Below are positions 41,823 through 49,834 of a stretch of 64,000 nucleotides of DNA, piece after piece. The stretch's first letter is position 1. Every line of letters begins with the position of its first letter. The notes below the pieces were generated by a model, which ran no database searches, had not been told where the DNA came from, and saw only the letters and a program-made list of their open reading frames with translations. A program made the position numbers and the translations under genes. The DNA is taken from positions 1 through 64,000 of the forward strand of contig JAFOMG010000017.1 of the NCBI GenBank assembly GCA_017418975.1, read 5' to 3'. The DNA is from Sphingomonas sp. (lineage in GTDB: Bacteria; Pseudomonadota; Alphaproteobacteria; Sphingomonadales; Sphingomonadaceae).

Positions 41823-43075
41823 GCGGTCCTGCGCGAAATGGCGTGGAGCGGCTTGAGCAGCCAGTCGAGGAAGCTCTGGCGCTCGAGGATGATCGTCGCC
41901 TCCAGGGCCATGCCCGGCTGGAGGGGGATGCTCTCGCCAAAGGCATTGATGGCCTGGCGATCCAATCCGACGGTGACGCGATAGACGGGTTCCTCGAGCT
42001 TGACCGGCAGGTCGACTTCCCGGGGATCGATCACGATCCGCGAGATCGCCTGGATCTTGCCGGCAAAGGAGCCGAACCGCTGATAGGGAAAGGCATCGTA
42101 GAGGATGCGCGTTTCCTGGCCGGCCTGGACGAAGCCGATGGCGCGCGTCGGGGCGAAGAGTTCCGCCTTGAGCGCCGTGTCGGTGGGTATGATGGTCAGC
42201 AATGGCGCCTGGGCGGGGGCCAGTTTCCCAATGCCGGCCTGGATGGCGGTTACTCTGCCGCTGATCGGCGCCGTGATGACATAGGCGCGCTCGCCTTCCA
42301 TCTGCGCGCGCTGCTGCGACAGGGACTGGAGCGCTGCGCGGATTTCCGATTCGCCCCGCGCGGAATCCGCCGTGATGCCCGCAAGCTGGGTGCGCGCCGC
42401 ACCCGCGTCGGCCCGTTTCTGGGCCAGCTGCTGTCGCAGACCGGCCAGGTTCTGCTGCGAGACGATGAGATTCTGGCGGCGGCGCTCCATCTCCACCTTG
42501 CTGACGAAGCCGCGCTCGACGACCTTGGCGATCTGGTCGAACATCGACTGGTTCGATCGGACCACTTCCTCCTGCAGCTGGATCTGGCCCTCGATGTCGC
42601 GCGCCTGCAGCGACGCCGTGGACATCGCCGCCGCGAGCCGCTCGCGGTCCGCGGCTCCGCGGCGGGCGTTGAGGGCGATCTGCTCGCGTGCAAGGGACTG
42701 GCGGATGTCCAGGCTGGCTATGCCATCCGCCATGACGGCGCCGCCCGCGGCCGCATGCCGGTCCAGGGCGATCACCGCCAGTCGGTCGCCTTTGCGAACC
42801 ACGGTGCCTTCCCGCACCGCGAGCTCGGCGACAATGCCCGGGGCCGGCGCGGCGACCTTGGCGGAGGGGCGCTCGGTAACCAATATCCCGCGCACGGTTT
42901 CGGTGCGGGCATAGGAGCCGAGCGTCACCCAGGCGATCGCGGCGGCTGCGATCGCAACCATGGTTGCCACCAGGAGCGAGACCGAAACCGATTGGTTGAG
43001 GATGACTTCGCCTTGCAGTCCCTGGCGGCGATGCTCGGAAACTTCCGGTCTGAACAGGGCGGGCTCTGTCGGCAT
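41819..43075 (-). CDS. HlyD/CvaA-type membrane fusion protein
   Basis: A 418-aa adaptor. One N-terminal membrane helix (LLVATMVAIAAAAIAWVTLG) is followed by a lipoyl half (VAAPAPGIVAELAVREGTVVRKGDRLAVI), long coiled coils, and ISGRVTAIQAGIGKLAPAQAPLLTIIPTD, as in type I secretion adaptors. The ATG at 43075 is used; a GTG seven codons earlier is possible. It forms a translationally coupled pair with the C39 exporter and would link it to TolC. Confidence 0.92.
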   Translation of the reverse strand: MPTEPALFRPEVSEHRRQGLQGEVILNQSVSVSLLVATMVAIAAAAIAWVTLGSYARTETVRGILVTERPSAKVAAPAPGIVAELAVREGTVVRKGDRLAVIALDRHAAAGGAVMADGIASLDIRQSLAREQIALNARRGAADRERLAAAMSTASLQARDIEGQIQLQEEVVRSNQSMFDQIAKVVERGFVSKVEMERRRQNLIVSQQNLAGLRQQLAQKRADAGAARTQLAGITADSARGESEIRAALQSLSQQRAQMEGERAYVITAPISGRVTAIQAGIGKLAPAQAPLLTIIPTDTALKAELFAPTRAIGFVQAGQETRILYDAFPYQRFGSFAGKIQAISRIVIDPREVDLPVKLEEPVYRVTVGLDRQAINAFGESIPLQPGMALEATIILERQSFLDWLLKPLHAISRRTA

Positions 43076-43260
43076 GTTCTGCTCGCGCAACTCCACGGCG
43101 TGCGGCCGAGGTCAGGCGCACGGCGATAAATAGATTTTCAAGGGTAAAAACAGTTTCCTCGGAAGGGGCGGATAGTGTAGGGCGAGATTGGATGTCAACA
43201 CGAAGCTAATGGTTTCCGGGGTGATGGCTGGAGATAATCAATCGCTCCAATTCGGGGTAA

Positions 43261-43308
43261 TGTGTAACAATAACTACACAAATAATTTGTCGCATATTTG
43301 AAATATGC
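43261..43308. promoter_or_regulatory. Paired palindromes in the export/Fic divergent promoter
   Basis: TGTGTA-x8-TACACA (43261-43280) and the perfect palindrome GCATATTT-G-AAATATGC (43292-43308) sit 12 bases apart in the AT-rich gap between the HlyD-type gene and the Fic gene. Candidate operators for a regulator outside the window. The gap 43097-43511 shows no further gene. Confidence 0.5.
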
Positions 43309-43511
43309 AAGGCGCTCTCGCAGTTTGTGAACATAATACTGTTATATATCGTCGATCGGCGTGAGCTATATTTTCAACCCGCGGATATGATTGCGGAGTG
43401 TCGGCGGAGCGCTCGTCATCAGGGGCCGGAGCCCCGTCGTTTCAGGAAATCCGGATATTGTTTCGCTGGGTCCGCCGGGTCTGCGCCGATAGTGGTTCCG
43501 GATGTCGCGCC

Positions 43512-43637
43512 ATGGGTGTGGAAGTGGAAAATTCTACCAATGAAATCCTGGCCATGTCGTCGGCCGAGCCGTGCGTTTCAGCGCCAATGCCGTGCTTGAA
43601 TCCGTCGCGCACCTTGGCGCCCGCGGTTCTGAAATGA
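43512..43637 (+). CDS. Possible 41-aa peptide coupled to Fic
   Basis: A short frame starting MGVEVENSTNEILAMSSAE and ending in a Cys/Pro/Ser segment (PCVSAPMPCLNPSRTL). Its TGA overlaps an in-frame ATG of the Fic gene (ATGA at 43634). No ribosome binding site is clear. It could be a real small peptide, or the Fic gene could simply start at 43571 across it. Confidence 0.25.
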   Translation: MGVEVENSTNEILAMSSAEPCVSAPMPCLNPSRTLAPAVLK

Positions 43638-44503
43638 CTGCGCGGCTGAAGGGCCGGGCGACGGTCATGCCCGATAGGTTGTTCGTGCCGGATCCGGTTG
43701 CTTCGATCCATCTGCAGATTGCGAATTTCCGTGTCGCCGAAATCGGCGCGGGGCTCTGCGCCTCCGACGCGCAATCCATAACGAGAGCGGTGCTGGCCGA
43801 GCAGGGAGGCATGGATCTCACGCCGCAACGCTATCCGGGCATGTTCGACGAGTTGGGCGTCTATGTGCGTGGAGCGGAGCGTGCCGATCCCCAGTCCCTG
43901 CTCTCGAAGAGCCTGCTGGAGTGGGAGGCGGTCGAACGGGCCGAGCGCCGCGGCATTGCGGGCGGCCTGGCGGATGCCGATGCCTTTCTTGATCTCCTGC
44001 GTTCCATTCACCGCTCGGTCAAAGGGGGCGCGACTGCGTTCCGCACCGGGCCGGTCTTCATCCGGCCCGATGCCGATGGGAACGTGATCGAGTTTCCATC
44101 CTGGCAATTGTGCGAGCCGTTGCTGCGGGCGCTTGCGGCTTTCACCGCCCGGCATATCGGGCGATATCCGGCGCTCTGCGCCATGGTTGGCTATGCCGGC
44201 GTCATACATGCGCACCCGTTCCGCGACGGAAACGGGCGCACGGCGCGGATCCTGTTCAACCTGATTTTGCGCCATGGCTGCCAATCGCGGCATTTCCTGC
44301 CGTTGTCGCGGCTGACGACCCTCAGCGAGGGCGGCTTCCTGATCAAGCTCAGGCGCGCGCTCTATGGCGGCGAATGGGAGCCGCTGGCGACGTTCTTCGT
44401 CGATGCGCTTCGCCTGTCCCACGAAATCCAAGGCAGAAACTCGGGTCGCAACACGTCTCAAACTGATTGGGAGTTCCATAATGCGCGTTCTCAGTTCTTA
44501 TGA
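43571..44503 (+). CDS. Fic-domain protein (AMPylase type)
   Basis: A 310-aa protein with the complete Fic active-site loop HPFRDGNGRTAR (215-226), catalytic His215, and the flap region around FIRPDADGNVIEFPSW. Fic enzymes transfer AMP or other nucleotide parts to target proteins. No clear (S/T)xxxE(G/N) inhibitory helix is seen. The start is GTG 43571 or, more conservatively, ATG 43634. The last 23 bases overlap the start of cargo gene 3, so both are translated from one message. The close link to a double-glycine cargo suggests modification of the cargo or of a self target, which is inference. Confidence 0.88.
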   Translation: MRFSANAVLESVAHLGARGSEMTARLKGRATVMPDRLFVPDPVASIHLQIANFRVAEIGAGLCASDAQSITRAVLAEQGGMDLTPQRYPGMFDELGVYVRGAERADPQSLLSKSLLEWEAVERAERRGIAGGLADADAFLDLLRSIHRSVKGGATAFRTGPVFIRPDADGNVIEFPSWQLCEPLLRALAAFTARHIGRYPALCAMVGYAGVIHAHPFRDGNGRTARILFNLILRHGCQSRHFLPLSRLTTLSEGGFLIKLRRALYGGEWEPLATFFVDALRLSHEIQGRNSGRNTSQTDWEFHNARSQFL

Positions 44504-45326
44504 GTTGGACCTTGTCGCGGGTGGTTTCGGGTCGACCGACGACGCGCAGATCAACAGGGCCGGAGCCATCTATGAAGGAGGCGGCTTCGGTAGCACTGGC
44601 GGCGGTGGTGGTGGCGGCGGCTTCGGTGGCGGCTTCTGGTATTGGGTCGCTCCCGCGAGCTATTTCACGGGCGAGGACGGTGCCTATGCCCCCGGCGGCC
44701 AGGGTGGCTGGAGATGGATCCCGCCCGCCTCGAATGGGGGCTCGCCAGGTGGTGGCGCCGGGGTCGTGCCGCCCGTCCCTCAGGACTCGCCCTGCGAGCA
44801 AGACGCGAAGGAGGATGAGATTGCGAGGGGCGTGGAGGGTTTGATCAAGCAGCAACCCGATTGGAATGCGCGGGAATATGGTGCGCTGATCGTCCGCTAC
44901 CAGGATGGCAGCTATGGTGTGACGGCCTTGGCGCGGGGTGAGACGGTTGCGGAGGCCAAGGCCCGTGCAATCGCTGCGGGTCAAACCGGGTTCTCTCCGC
45001 AGCTTGCCTATAAATATACATCGGAGGGAGGGGCTGTAATCGTGGCCGCTATCCATAACCACCCCGATGTGGATTATGATAATTCCGAAGACATGAAGAA
45101 TAGATACCCATCCCATAACAGTGGGTCAGGGGATTACGGCAACTTCGATAAGCTTGTGGGGAGGGATGCGCGGTTTGTTTCGTCAGCAGACCAGTTCACG
45201 CACTATATTCTTGGTCCGGACGGCGTTCTAAGGGAATTCAACCTGAAGGATGGGCATTTGAATCCAAGAAACGATCCGAATCCTGGCATGAGGTCGAATT
45301 TGGCGGCGGACAGGCCGTGCGGATAA
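44481..45326 (+). CDS. Double-glycine-leader secreted protein 3 with JAB/DUF4329-like C-terminus
   Basis: A 281-aa protein with GGGAG in front of the ATG. Residues 1-15 (MRVLSSYELDLVAGG) repeat the leader of cargo 1 almost exactly. A Gly-rich region (33-51) and a Pro/Gly linker to about 105 lead to a globular domain with IVRYQDGSYGVTALARG, VAAIHNHPDVDYD (His192, His194) and FTHYILGPDGVLREFN. The HxHP motif followed by a predicted YILGPDG strand resembles DUF4329/JAB-type domains found at the ends of polymorphic toxins. No TonB-box-like motif is seen. Followed by a small protein gene after 13 bases. Confidence 0.78.
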   Translation: MRVLSSYELDLVAGGFGSTDDAQINRAGAIYEGGGFGSTGGGGGGGGFGGGFWYWVAPASYFTGEDGAYAPGGQGGWRWIPPASNGGSPGGGAGVVPPVPQDSPCEQDAKEDEIARGVEGLIKQQPDWNAREYGALIVRYQDGSYGVTALARGETVAEAKARAIAAGQTGFSPQLAYKYTSEGGAVIVAAIHNHPDVDYDNSEDMKNRYPSHNSGSGDYGNFDKLVGRDARFVSSADQFTHYILGPDGVLREFNLKDGHLNPRNDPNPGMRSNLAADRPCG

Positions 45327-45339
45327 AGGGAGCCGGCTC

Positions 45340-45717
45340 ATGATCGAAATGCTGCTTATGCTCGCAAATCCAATCGCGCAAACCCAGGACATAGTGATAC
45401 CCGGCCCAAGAAGTCCAAAATTCGAATTGATACTAAGGGCAAGTTGCTCGCAAAATAATTATGATATTTCCATAGAGAATGACGGTTTTGTCTCGAAGCT
45501 ATTATACTCTCGGGTGAACGGTAAGGAAGTGGAGCTCACATCCCGGCAAGGGAATTTGAAGCGCTTCCTGTCAACGGCCCATAGCGTGGGTCTTGCTGTC
45601 TCCGGATGCGAAGAGCGTGGGGAAATCATCATCGCCGTAAGCGGCGTGTCAGATGATCCGTCCAGCGAAGAGCGTGGAAAGGTTGTCCATCGCTTCTTCG
45701 GGACAGGGCCGTTGTAA
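45340..45717 (+). CDS. Small protein behind cargo 3, candidate immunity
   Basis: A 125-aa protein with AAGGGAG before its ATG. It starts with a short hydrophobic segment (MLLMLANPIAQTQ), possibly a signal peptide, then a small alpha/beta domain (KFELILRASCSQNNYDISI and VELTSRQGNLKRFLSTAHS, VSGCEERGEIIIAVSG). No family recognised. The 13-bp distance to the toxin-like cargo 3 gene and the lower GC content are what one expects of a cognate immunity gene. An exported form would meet incoming toxin in the periplasm. Confidence 0.65.
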   Translation: MIEMLLMLANPIAQTQDIVIPGPRSPKFELILRASCSQNNYDISIENDGFVSKLLYSRVNGKEVELTSRQGNLKRFLSTAHSVGLAVSGCEERGEIIIAVSGVSDDPSSEERGKVVHRFFGTGPL

Positions 45718-45874
45718 TCTTGCATGGGAACCTGCCCGGCGAGCGGGGCGACGTCCGTCACATCAATGTGGCGGGCGTCGTTCAATTGCCGCTGCGGTCG
45801 GGCAGGCGAGGGGGTGAGGGGCATTTGCCGCCGCACCCCATTGGGGACGGGCTGATCGGCGATCGGGAAATCGC

Positions 45875-46288
45875 CTATTCCTGCACCGGATTGCCTTGGA
45901 CGTCGTTGCACGGCCGACTCCAGCTGCTTCCGCCGAAGCCGCTGCCGGTGCCGCTGAGCTTCTTCATGAAAGTCGTTCCGGAAATCTGCAGCTTGAGTGT
46001 TCCGGCGCCCCCGATATTCCCGCGAACATCGGCCCAGCTTCCATTGATGAGGTTGCCGCTCCGCGTCCCCTTGAACGCGTGGGTCCAGGATTTTCCGTTA
46101 TCGGCGCTCATTCCGACCCACCAGATGGTGGTGCCGACGGCGCGGAGGCGATAGGTGCCGCCATCATTCGCCTTCCAGATGCCATTGATGGTCGCGGGTG
46201 CGATGCATTGCGCGTGCGCAGGCGACAGAGATGCCGCCATCATGGAAGTGCTCGCCAAGGCTATGGATTTTATGAGTAAACCTTTCAT
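45875..46288 (-). CDS. Small secreted protein of unknown function
   Basis: A 137-aa protein with a clear Sec signal (LLIKSIALASTSMMAASLSPAHA) and GGAGG before its ATG. The mature part (NGIWKANDGGTYRLRAVGTTIWWVGMSAD) looks like a small beta-barrel with Gly/Trp-rich strands and two Cys residues, one at each end. No family is assigned. It is AT-rich at the 5' side, and a palindrome (46426-46442) lies upstream. Convergent with the cargo 3 unit. Confidence 0.7.
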   Translation of the reverse strand: MKGLLIKSIALASTSMMAASLSPAHAQCIAPATINGIWKANDGGTYRLRAVGTTIWWVGMSADNGKSWTHAFKGTRSGNLINGSWADVRGNIGGAGTLKLQISGTTFMKKLSGTGSGFGGSSWSRPCNDVQGNPVQE

Positions 46289-46425
46289 GATATCCTCCGA
46301 TTATCTCTATATATGTCGGCAACTATAGAGTTGCCTTCGCAATCTACGCCCATGTGCATCATGTAAACAATGAAACATGCGCCAGTTCGGAGTTTGTTCG
46401 GAAGTATATTTGTGTAAGTTCTGTA

Positions 46426-46442
46426 TATTCAAATATTGAATA
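46426..46442. promoter_or_regulatory. Palindrome upstream of secreted protein
   Basis: TATTCAA-ATA-TTGAATA, perfect 7-bp arms, in an AT-rich gap between two minus-strand genes. It could be an operator, or a weak terminator of the gene at 46500. Confidence 0.35.
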
Positions 46443-46499
46443 CGGATAGGGTCCGGGATCTATCTAGGAAAATCGCGTATTCCATTGAGGTTGCGCTGG

Positions 46500-47774
46500 T
46501 CATATTTGGCCTTTCCTCGCTGCGCATCCTCCCGGGGCGTCGACCCTGGGTAAGGCAAAGGGGAGCAGAAGAAGCGACAGCGCATACGCATATTGGCTCA
46601 GGGTGACGCCAATATTGAACGGAAACCAGATGGTCGGAGCGCCAAGCCGGGAGAGCTCGCTGACGAACAGGGCGATCGCGATCAGCGCCATCGCCGCCAG
46701 GGCGGGCAGCCGGCGTGCGCCACGCAAGGCCATGCGCACCGCGATGACGGCGAACAATATGGCAAAGGCCAGGCGCGCAATGGTGATCAGGTCGGGCAAA
46801 TGGGCGATCGCCCCGGCCACGCGCGCGGCCCATGCGGCAACGGCGCAACCCAGGACGATCGACCGGCCGCGCCCCCCGGCATGCGCGTTCCAGGCGGCGG
46901 TCCAGGCAAGCATGGCGAGCGGTGAGAGGACGACCGCATTCTGGCGGTCGAGCGTGGGCGCGTCGAGCAGGTCGGTCCAGGCCGCGATCGCATTGCCCAA
47001 TCGAAGGCAGGCCGTCGCGACAAGGGCGATCGCCAGCCATCGCGCGAAGCCCGGCCGGGCGATCGACGGCGCAATTGCCAGCGCGATGCCGGCAAGCAGG
47101 ACCATCATTGCCGGTATCGCGATCTCGACGATGTAGCCGGCGATGGTCCGCATCCACTGCGCCCGGTGCAACGTCTCGCCAAAGGCCGCCGTGGTGAGCG
47201 TGGGAGCGCTCCTCAGCCCGCCGCTGATGCCGTTGCGGTCGAGGCCGGGCTGCATGAACGTCCGGATCGCCAGCACGCCGGCCCGCTGATCGGCGAGCCG
47301 CGGAAGTGCGACCAGAAAGGGGCGGGCGCCGATGACTCTCGGATTGGGGCCGAGCTTGCCGATGCCGCCGATCGGCCGGCCGTTCCAGAACATCTCATAG
47401 CCGTCATCGACCATGGTCGGCCCAAGCAGCGCCAGATCGCCCTGCGCCGGCAGGACGATCCGCCGGCGATACCAGCCATAGCCTTCGAGATCGGGATGGC
47501 CGTGCGCGCGCCAGCCGGCAAGCCACCCCGGCAGGCCGACATCATCGTCGCGATTGCTCGGCAGCGATACGAGATCGAGTCGATCCCAGTCGCGATCGTC
47601 GGTCCGCGGATCGGCCCAACTCGGATTATCGCCGGGATGGAAGCGCCAGGCTCCGTCCAGGGTGATCGCCGGGCCGGCGGGATCGGGGCGGCCGCCGATT
47701 GCGAGCACCGCGACGACAAGCCCCAGCACGATCGCCGCCAGAATGCAGAATGAAAGCGCGAGCCGTCTCGACAA
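46500..47774 (-). CDS. 7TM-DISM-like membrane sensor without output domain
   Basis: A 424-aa protein. It has an N-terminal membrane anchor (about 7-25), a periplasmic jelly-roll domain (about 35-190) with WRFHPGDNPSWADPRTDDRDWDRL, GWYRRRIVLP and YEMFWNGRPIGGIG, similar to the sugar-binding domain of GH2 enzymes and DISM sensors, then seven to eight membrane helices (about 205-405). No kinase, GGDEF or HTH output follows. Divergent from the CGNR regulator gene. Possibly a receptor lacking its own output, or a carrier-like protein. Confidence 0.65.
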   Translation of the reverse strand: MSRRLALSFCILAAIVLGLVVAVLAIGGRPDPAGPAITLDGAWRFHPGDNPSWADPRTDDRDWDRLDLVSLPSNRDDDVGLPGWLAGWRAHGHPDLEGYGWYRRRIVLPAQGDLALLGPTMVDDGYEMFWNGRPIGGIGKLGPNPRVIGARPFLVALPRLADQRAGVLAIRTFMQPGLDRNGISGGLRSAPTLTTAAFGETLHRAQWMRTIAGYIVEIAIPAMMVLLAGIALAIAPSIARPGFARWLAIALVATACLRLGNAIAAWTDLLDAPTLDRQNAVVLSPLAMLAWTAAWNAHAGGRGRSIVLGCAVAAWAARVAGAIAHLPDLITIARLAFAILFAVIAVRMALRGARRLPALAAMALIAIALFVSELSRLGAPTIWFPFNIGVTLSQYAYALSLLLLPFALPRVDAPGGCAARKGQI

Positions 47775-47882
47775 GCCAACCTCCCCAGCTGCGCCACCGT
47801 GCCCCTGCGATCGGGACTGGCTTTTCTAACCGTCTATATGGTTATATTGTGAAAATACCGCCAGCAAGCGAAAAGACGGAGA

Positions 47883-48461
47883 ATGGTAGAGCAAGCGCGT
47901 GTTTCGGCTGGGATCGGCGGCAGCCTGTCGCTGGAGTTCGCCAATACGGCGGGCTGGCATCTGGCGGCCCGGCCGGTCGAGCGGCTCGGAAGCTGGCGCG
48001 ACATGGTGCACTGGGCGGCGGAGCAGAAGCTGGTCCATGCCGACCAGATGGACGATCTCCTGGCGGCAATGGCCGAGGTCGGGCCGGCGCTCGAGCTTCG
48101 GGAGGCCATTTTCCGGATCGGTGTCGCGGTGGCGCGCGGCGATGCGCCCGAGAAAGGCGATCTGAATGCGGTCATGGCGTGGGCCTCGGGCCCTCCGCCG
48201 GATGCGATCTGGTCCGGCGGATCCCTATCATGGCGATTCCAGCGTCAGGGCGCCATGCCGCAATTGCTCGGCATCGTCGCGCGCGATGCCGTGGCGCTGC
48301 TGGCCAGCGACCGCGTTGCCAGGCTGCGCCTGTGCGCGGGCAGCGATTGCGGGTGGCTCTTCCTCGACGAGAGCCGCGGCAAGCCGCGGCGATGGTGCTC
48401 CATGGGCGATTGCGGCAATCGTTCCAAGGCGCGCCGTGCCTATGCCCGGCGCAAGGGCTAG
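47883..48461 (+). CDS. CGNR zinc-finger (ABATE) regulator
   Basis: A 192-aa protein. The N-terminal ABATE domain (SLEFANTAGWHL, then helices) is followed by the C-terminal CGNR zinc finger CAGSDCGWLFLDESRG with RWCSMGDCGNRSKARRAY, including all four Cys. Such proteins are taken as stress-linked transcriptional regulators. Divergent from the membrane sensor gene, which may be its target. Confidence 0.9.
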   Translation: MVEQARVSAGIGGSLSLEFANTAGWHLAARPVERLGSWRDMVHWAAEQKLVHADQMDDLLAAMAEVGPALELREAIFRIGVAVARGDAPEKGDLNAVMAWASGPPPDAIWSGGSLSWRFQRQGAMPQLLGIVARDAVALLASDRVARLRLCAGSDCGWLFLDESRGKPRRWCSMGDCGNRSKARRAYARRKG

Positions 48462-48540
48462 CGCGCCGGGCGGTATGCAGGGCCGGGCGCGCATCGCGGC
48501 GGCGCTTCGTCCCCCTTCTTCTTTCCGCGGAAGATAATCG

Positions 48541-49764
48541 TCAGCGCTTCAGCCGGCAGGCCCTGGGGGCGTTGACCGGATTGCAGCGCGCCTCGCCGCC
48601 GCCCGGCAGCCGCACGACATAGTCGGTCCCATAGGCGTTGCCCGGCTTGTAGAAGTCGGTCGAGACGATCTGCGCGCCGCTGGCAAAGGCCTGGTTGGCG
48701 CGGCTGAGGTCGTTCGCCTTTGCCTCATATGTCTCGATATCGGCGCGGGCGCGGACGAGATAGCCCTGCTTCACCCGCTCCGGAATCTCCCGGGCGCGGA
48801 CATTGGCATTGTCGAGCAGGAGGAACCCGGCATAGCTCTGCCCCGGCGTGGCGCGCAGGAACGCCGCGCGCCCTTCCAGATTCTCGCGGCCCGCATGATA
48901 GGCGGCCAGCGCCTGGGGATCCATGGCGGTCAGCAGCAGGAAGACGAACTTGCCGCGCGACTTGGCGAGCGTCGGCCAGTTATGGGCCAGCACGCCGGCT
49001 TCGAGGGTGGGATGGCGGCCGCGGACGTCGTCGGGGATCACCAGCCTGTCGCGACCGATCTCGCGGAAGATCGACTGGTCCATCTCGTCGAATGCGGCGC
49101 GATCAAAGGCGAGCGGCGGTGTCGAGTTCGGAAACACCGGCAGCGCATCGCTCTTCGCCTCGACCAGGATGAAGATCGGGGCGTGGTCCGGATGGGCATC
49201 CGACCAGGCGCGCAACTGCTTCAGGCAGCGGGTGAACAGGTTGCAGCTGGAGCGCACGTCGAGATCGGCGACATGGAACACCTTCAGGCCCGGCTTTTCC
49301 ATGTCGGTGGCGTCATAGGGCAGCATCTGGCTGTCCTTCACGCCCTTGGCGCGCAGCGCAGCGAGGCCGGCGGGGCGGGCATAGCGCCCGCCCTGGGGGT
49401 CGTTGTTGATGTCGATCTCGAGGCTGCGCATCCCGGCATCGAGCTGGTCCGTCAGCGTGGTGTAGCGATAGTTCAGTCCCTCGCTCATGCTGGTGAAATT
49501 GGGATGATATTCCTGCCAGTCCGCCTTCATCTTCTCCGGCATGGCCTTGGCGAAGGCGGCCAGCTTCGGGCCGAGCGCGGCGTCCACCATCGCCAGCAGC
49601 TGCGGGTCGACGCCCTGCGCATAGCTGTTGTGGGTGCCGATCACCTGGATCTCGTTGAGCCGCACTTCGTCGGTACGGGGCGTCTCCTGGGCAATGCCGA
49701 TCGCGGTGATGCCACAGGTGGCGATGGCGGCGATCAGGCCGAGGCTGGTTGCGAGCTTCTTCAT
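48541..49764 (-). CDS. Exported PI-PLC-like phosphodiesterase (Ca2+-dependent type)
   Basis: A 407-aa protein with a Sec signal (KKLATSLGLIAAIATCGITAIGIAQ). It has VIGTHNSYAQG with the first catalytic His, LDAGMRSLEIDINND, and VFHVADLDVRSSC with a second His and acidic metal ligands, as in the phosphatidylinositol-specific phospholipase C1-like family. It would release inositol phosphates or cut related diesters outside the cytoplasm. It lies 70 bp behind the TonB receptor gene and is probably co-transcribed with it. Confidence 0.87.
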   Translation of the reverse strand: MKKLATSLGLIAAIATCGITAIGIAQETPRTDEVRLNEIQVIGTHNSYAQGVDPQLLAMVDAALGPKLAAFAKAMPEKMKADWQEYHPNFTSMSEGLNYRYTTLTDQLDAGMRSLEIDINNDPQGGRYARPAGLAALRAKGVKDSQMLPYDATDMEKPGLKVFHVADLDVRSSCNLFTRCLKQLRAWSDAHPDHAPIFILVEAKSDALPVFPNSTPPLAFDRAAFDEMDQSIFREIGRDRLVIPDDVRGRHPTLEAGVLAHNWPTLAKSRGKFVFLLLTAMDPQALAAYHAGRENLEGRAAFLRATPGQSYAGFLLLDNANVRAREIPERVKQGYLVRARADIETYEAKANDLSRANQAFASGAQIVSTDFYKPGNAYGTDYVVRLPGGGEARCNPVNAPRACRLKR

Positions 49765-49834
49765 GTCGAGGGTCCTTGGTGCGTCGGGCTGCGCATCCCC
49801 TCCCGGCCGATCGGCCGGGAGGGGCGATGGCGCG

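Noticed and set aside
39675..43121. One continuous open frame through exporter and adaptor that could look like a fused 1148-aa protein
   Set aside because: The part before 41822 is the adaptor gene read in the wrong frame. The real genes overlap by ATGA, and each has its complete family domains.
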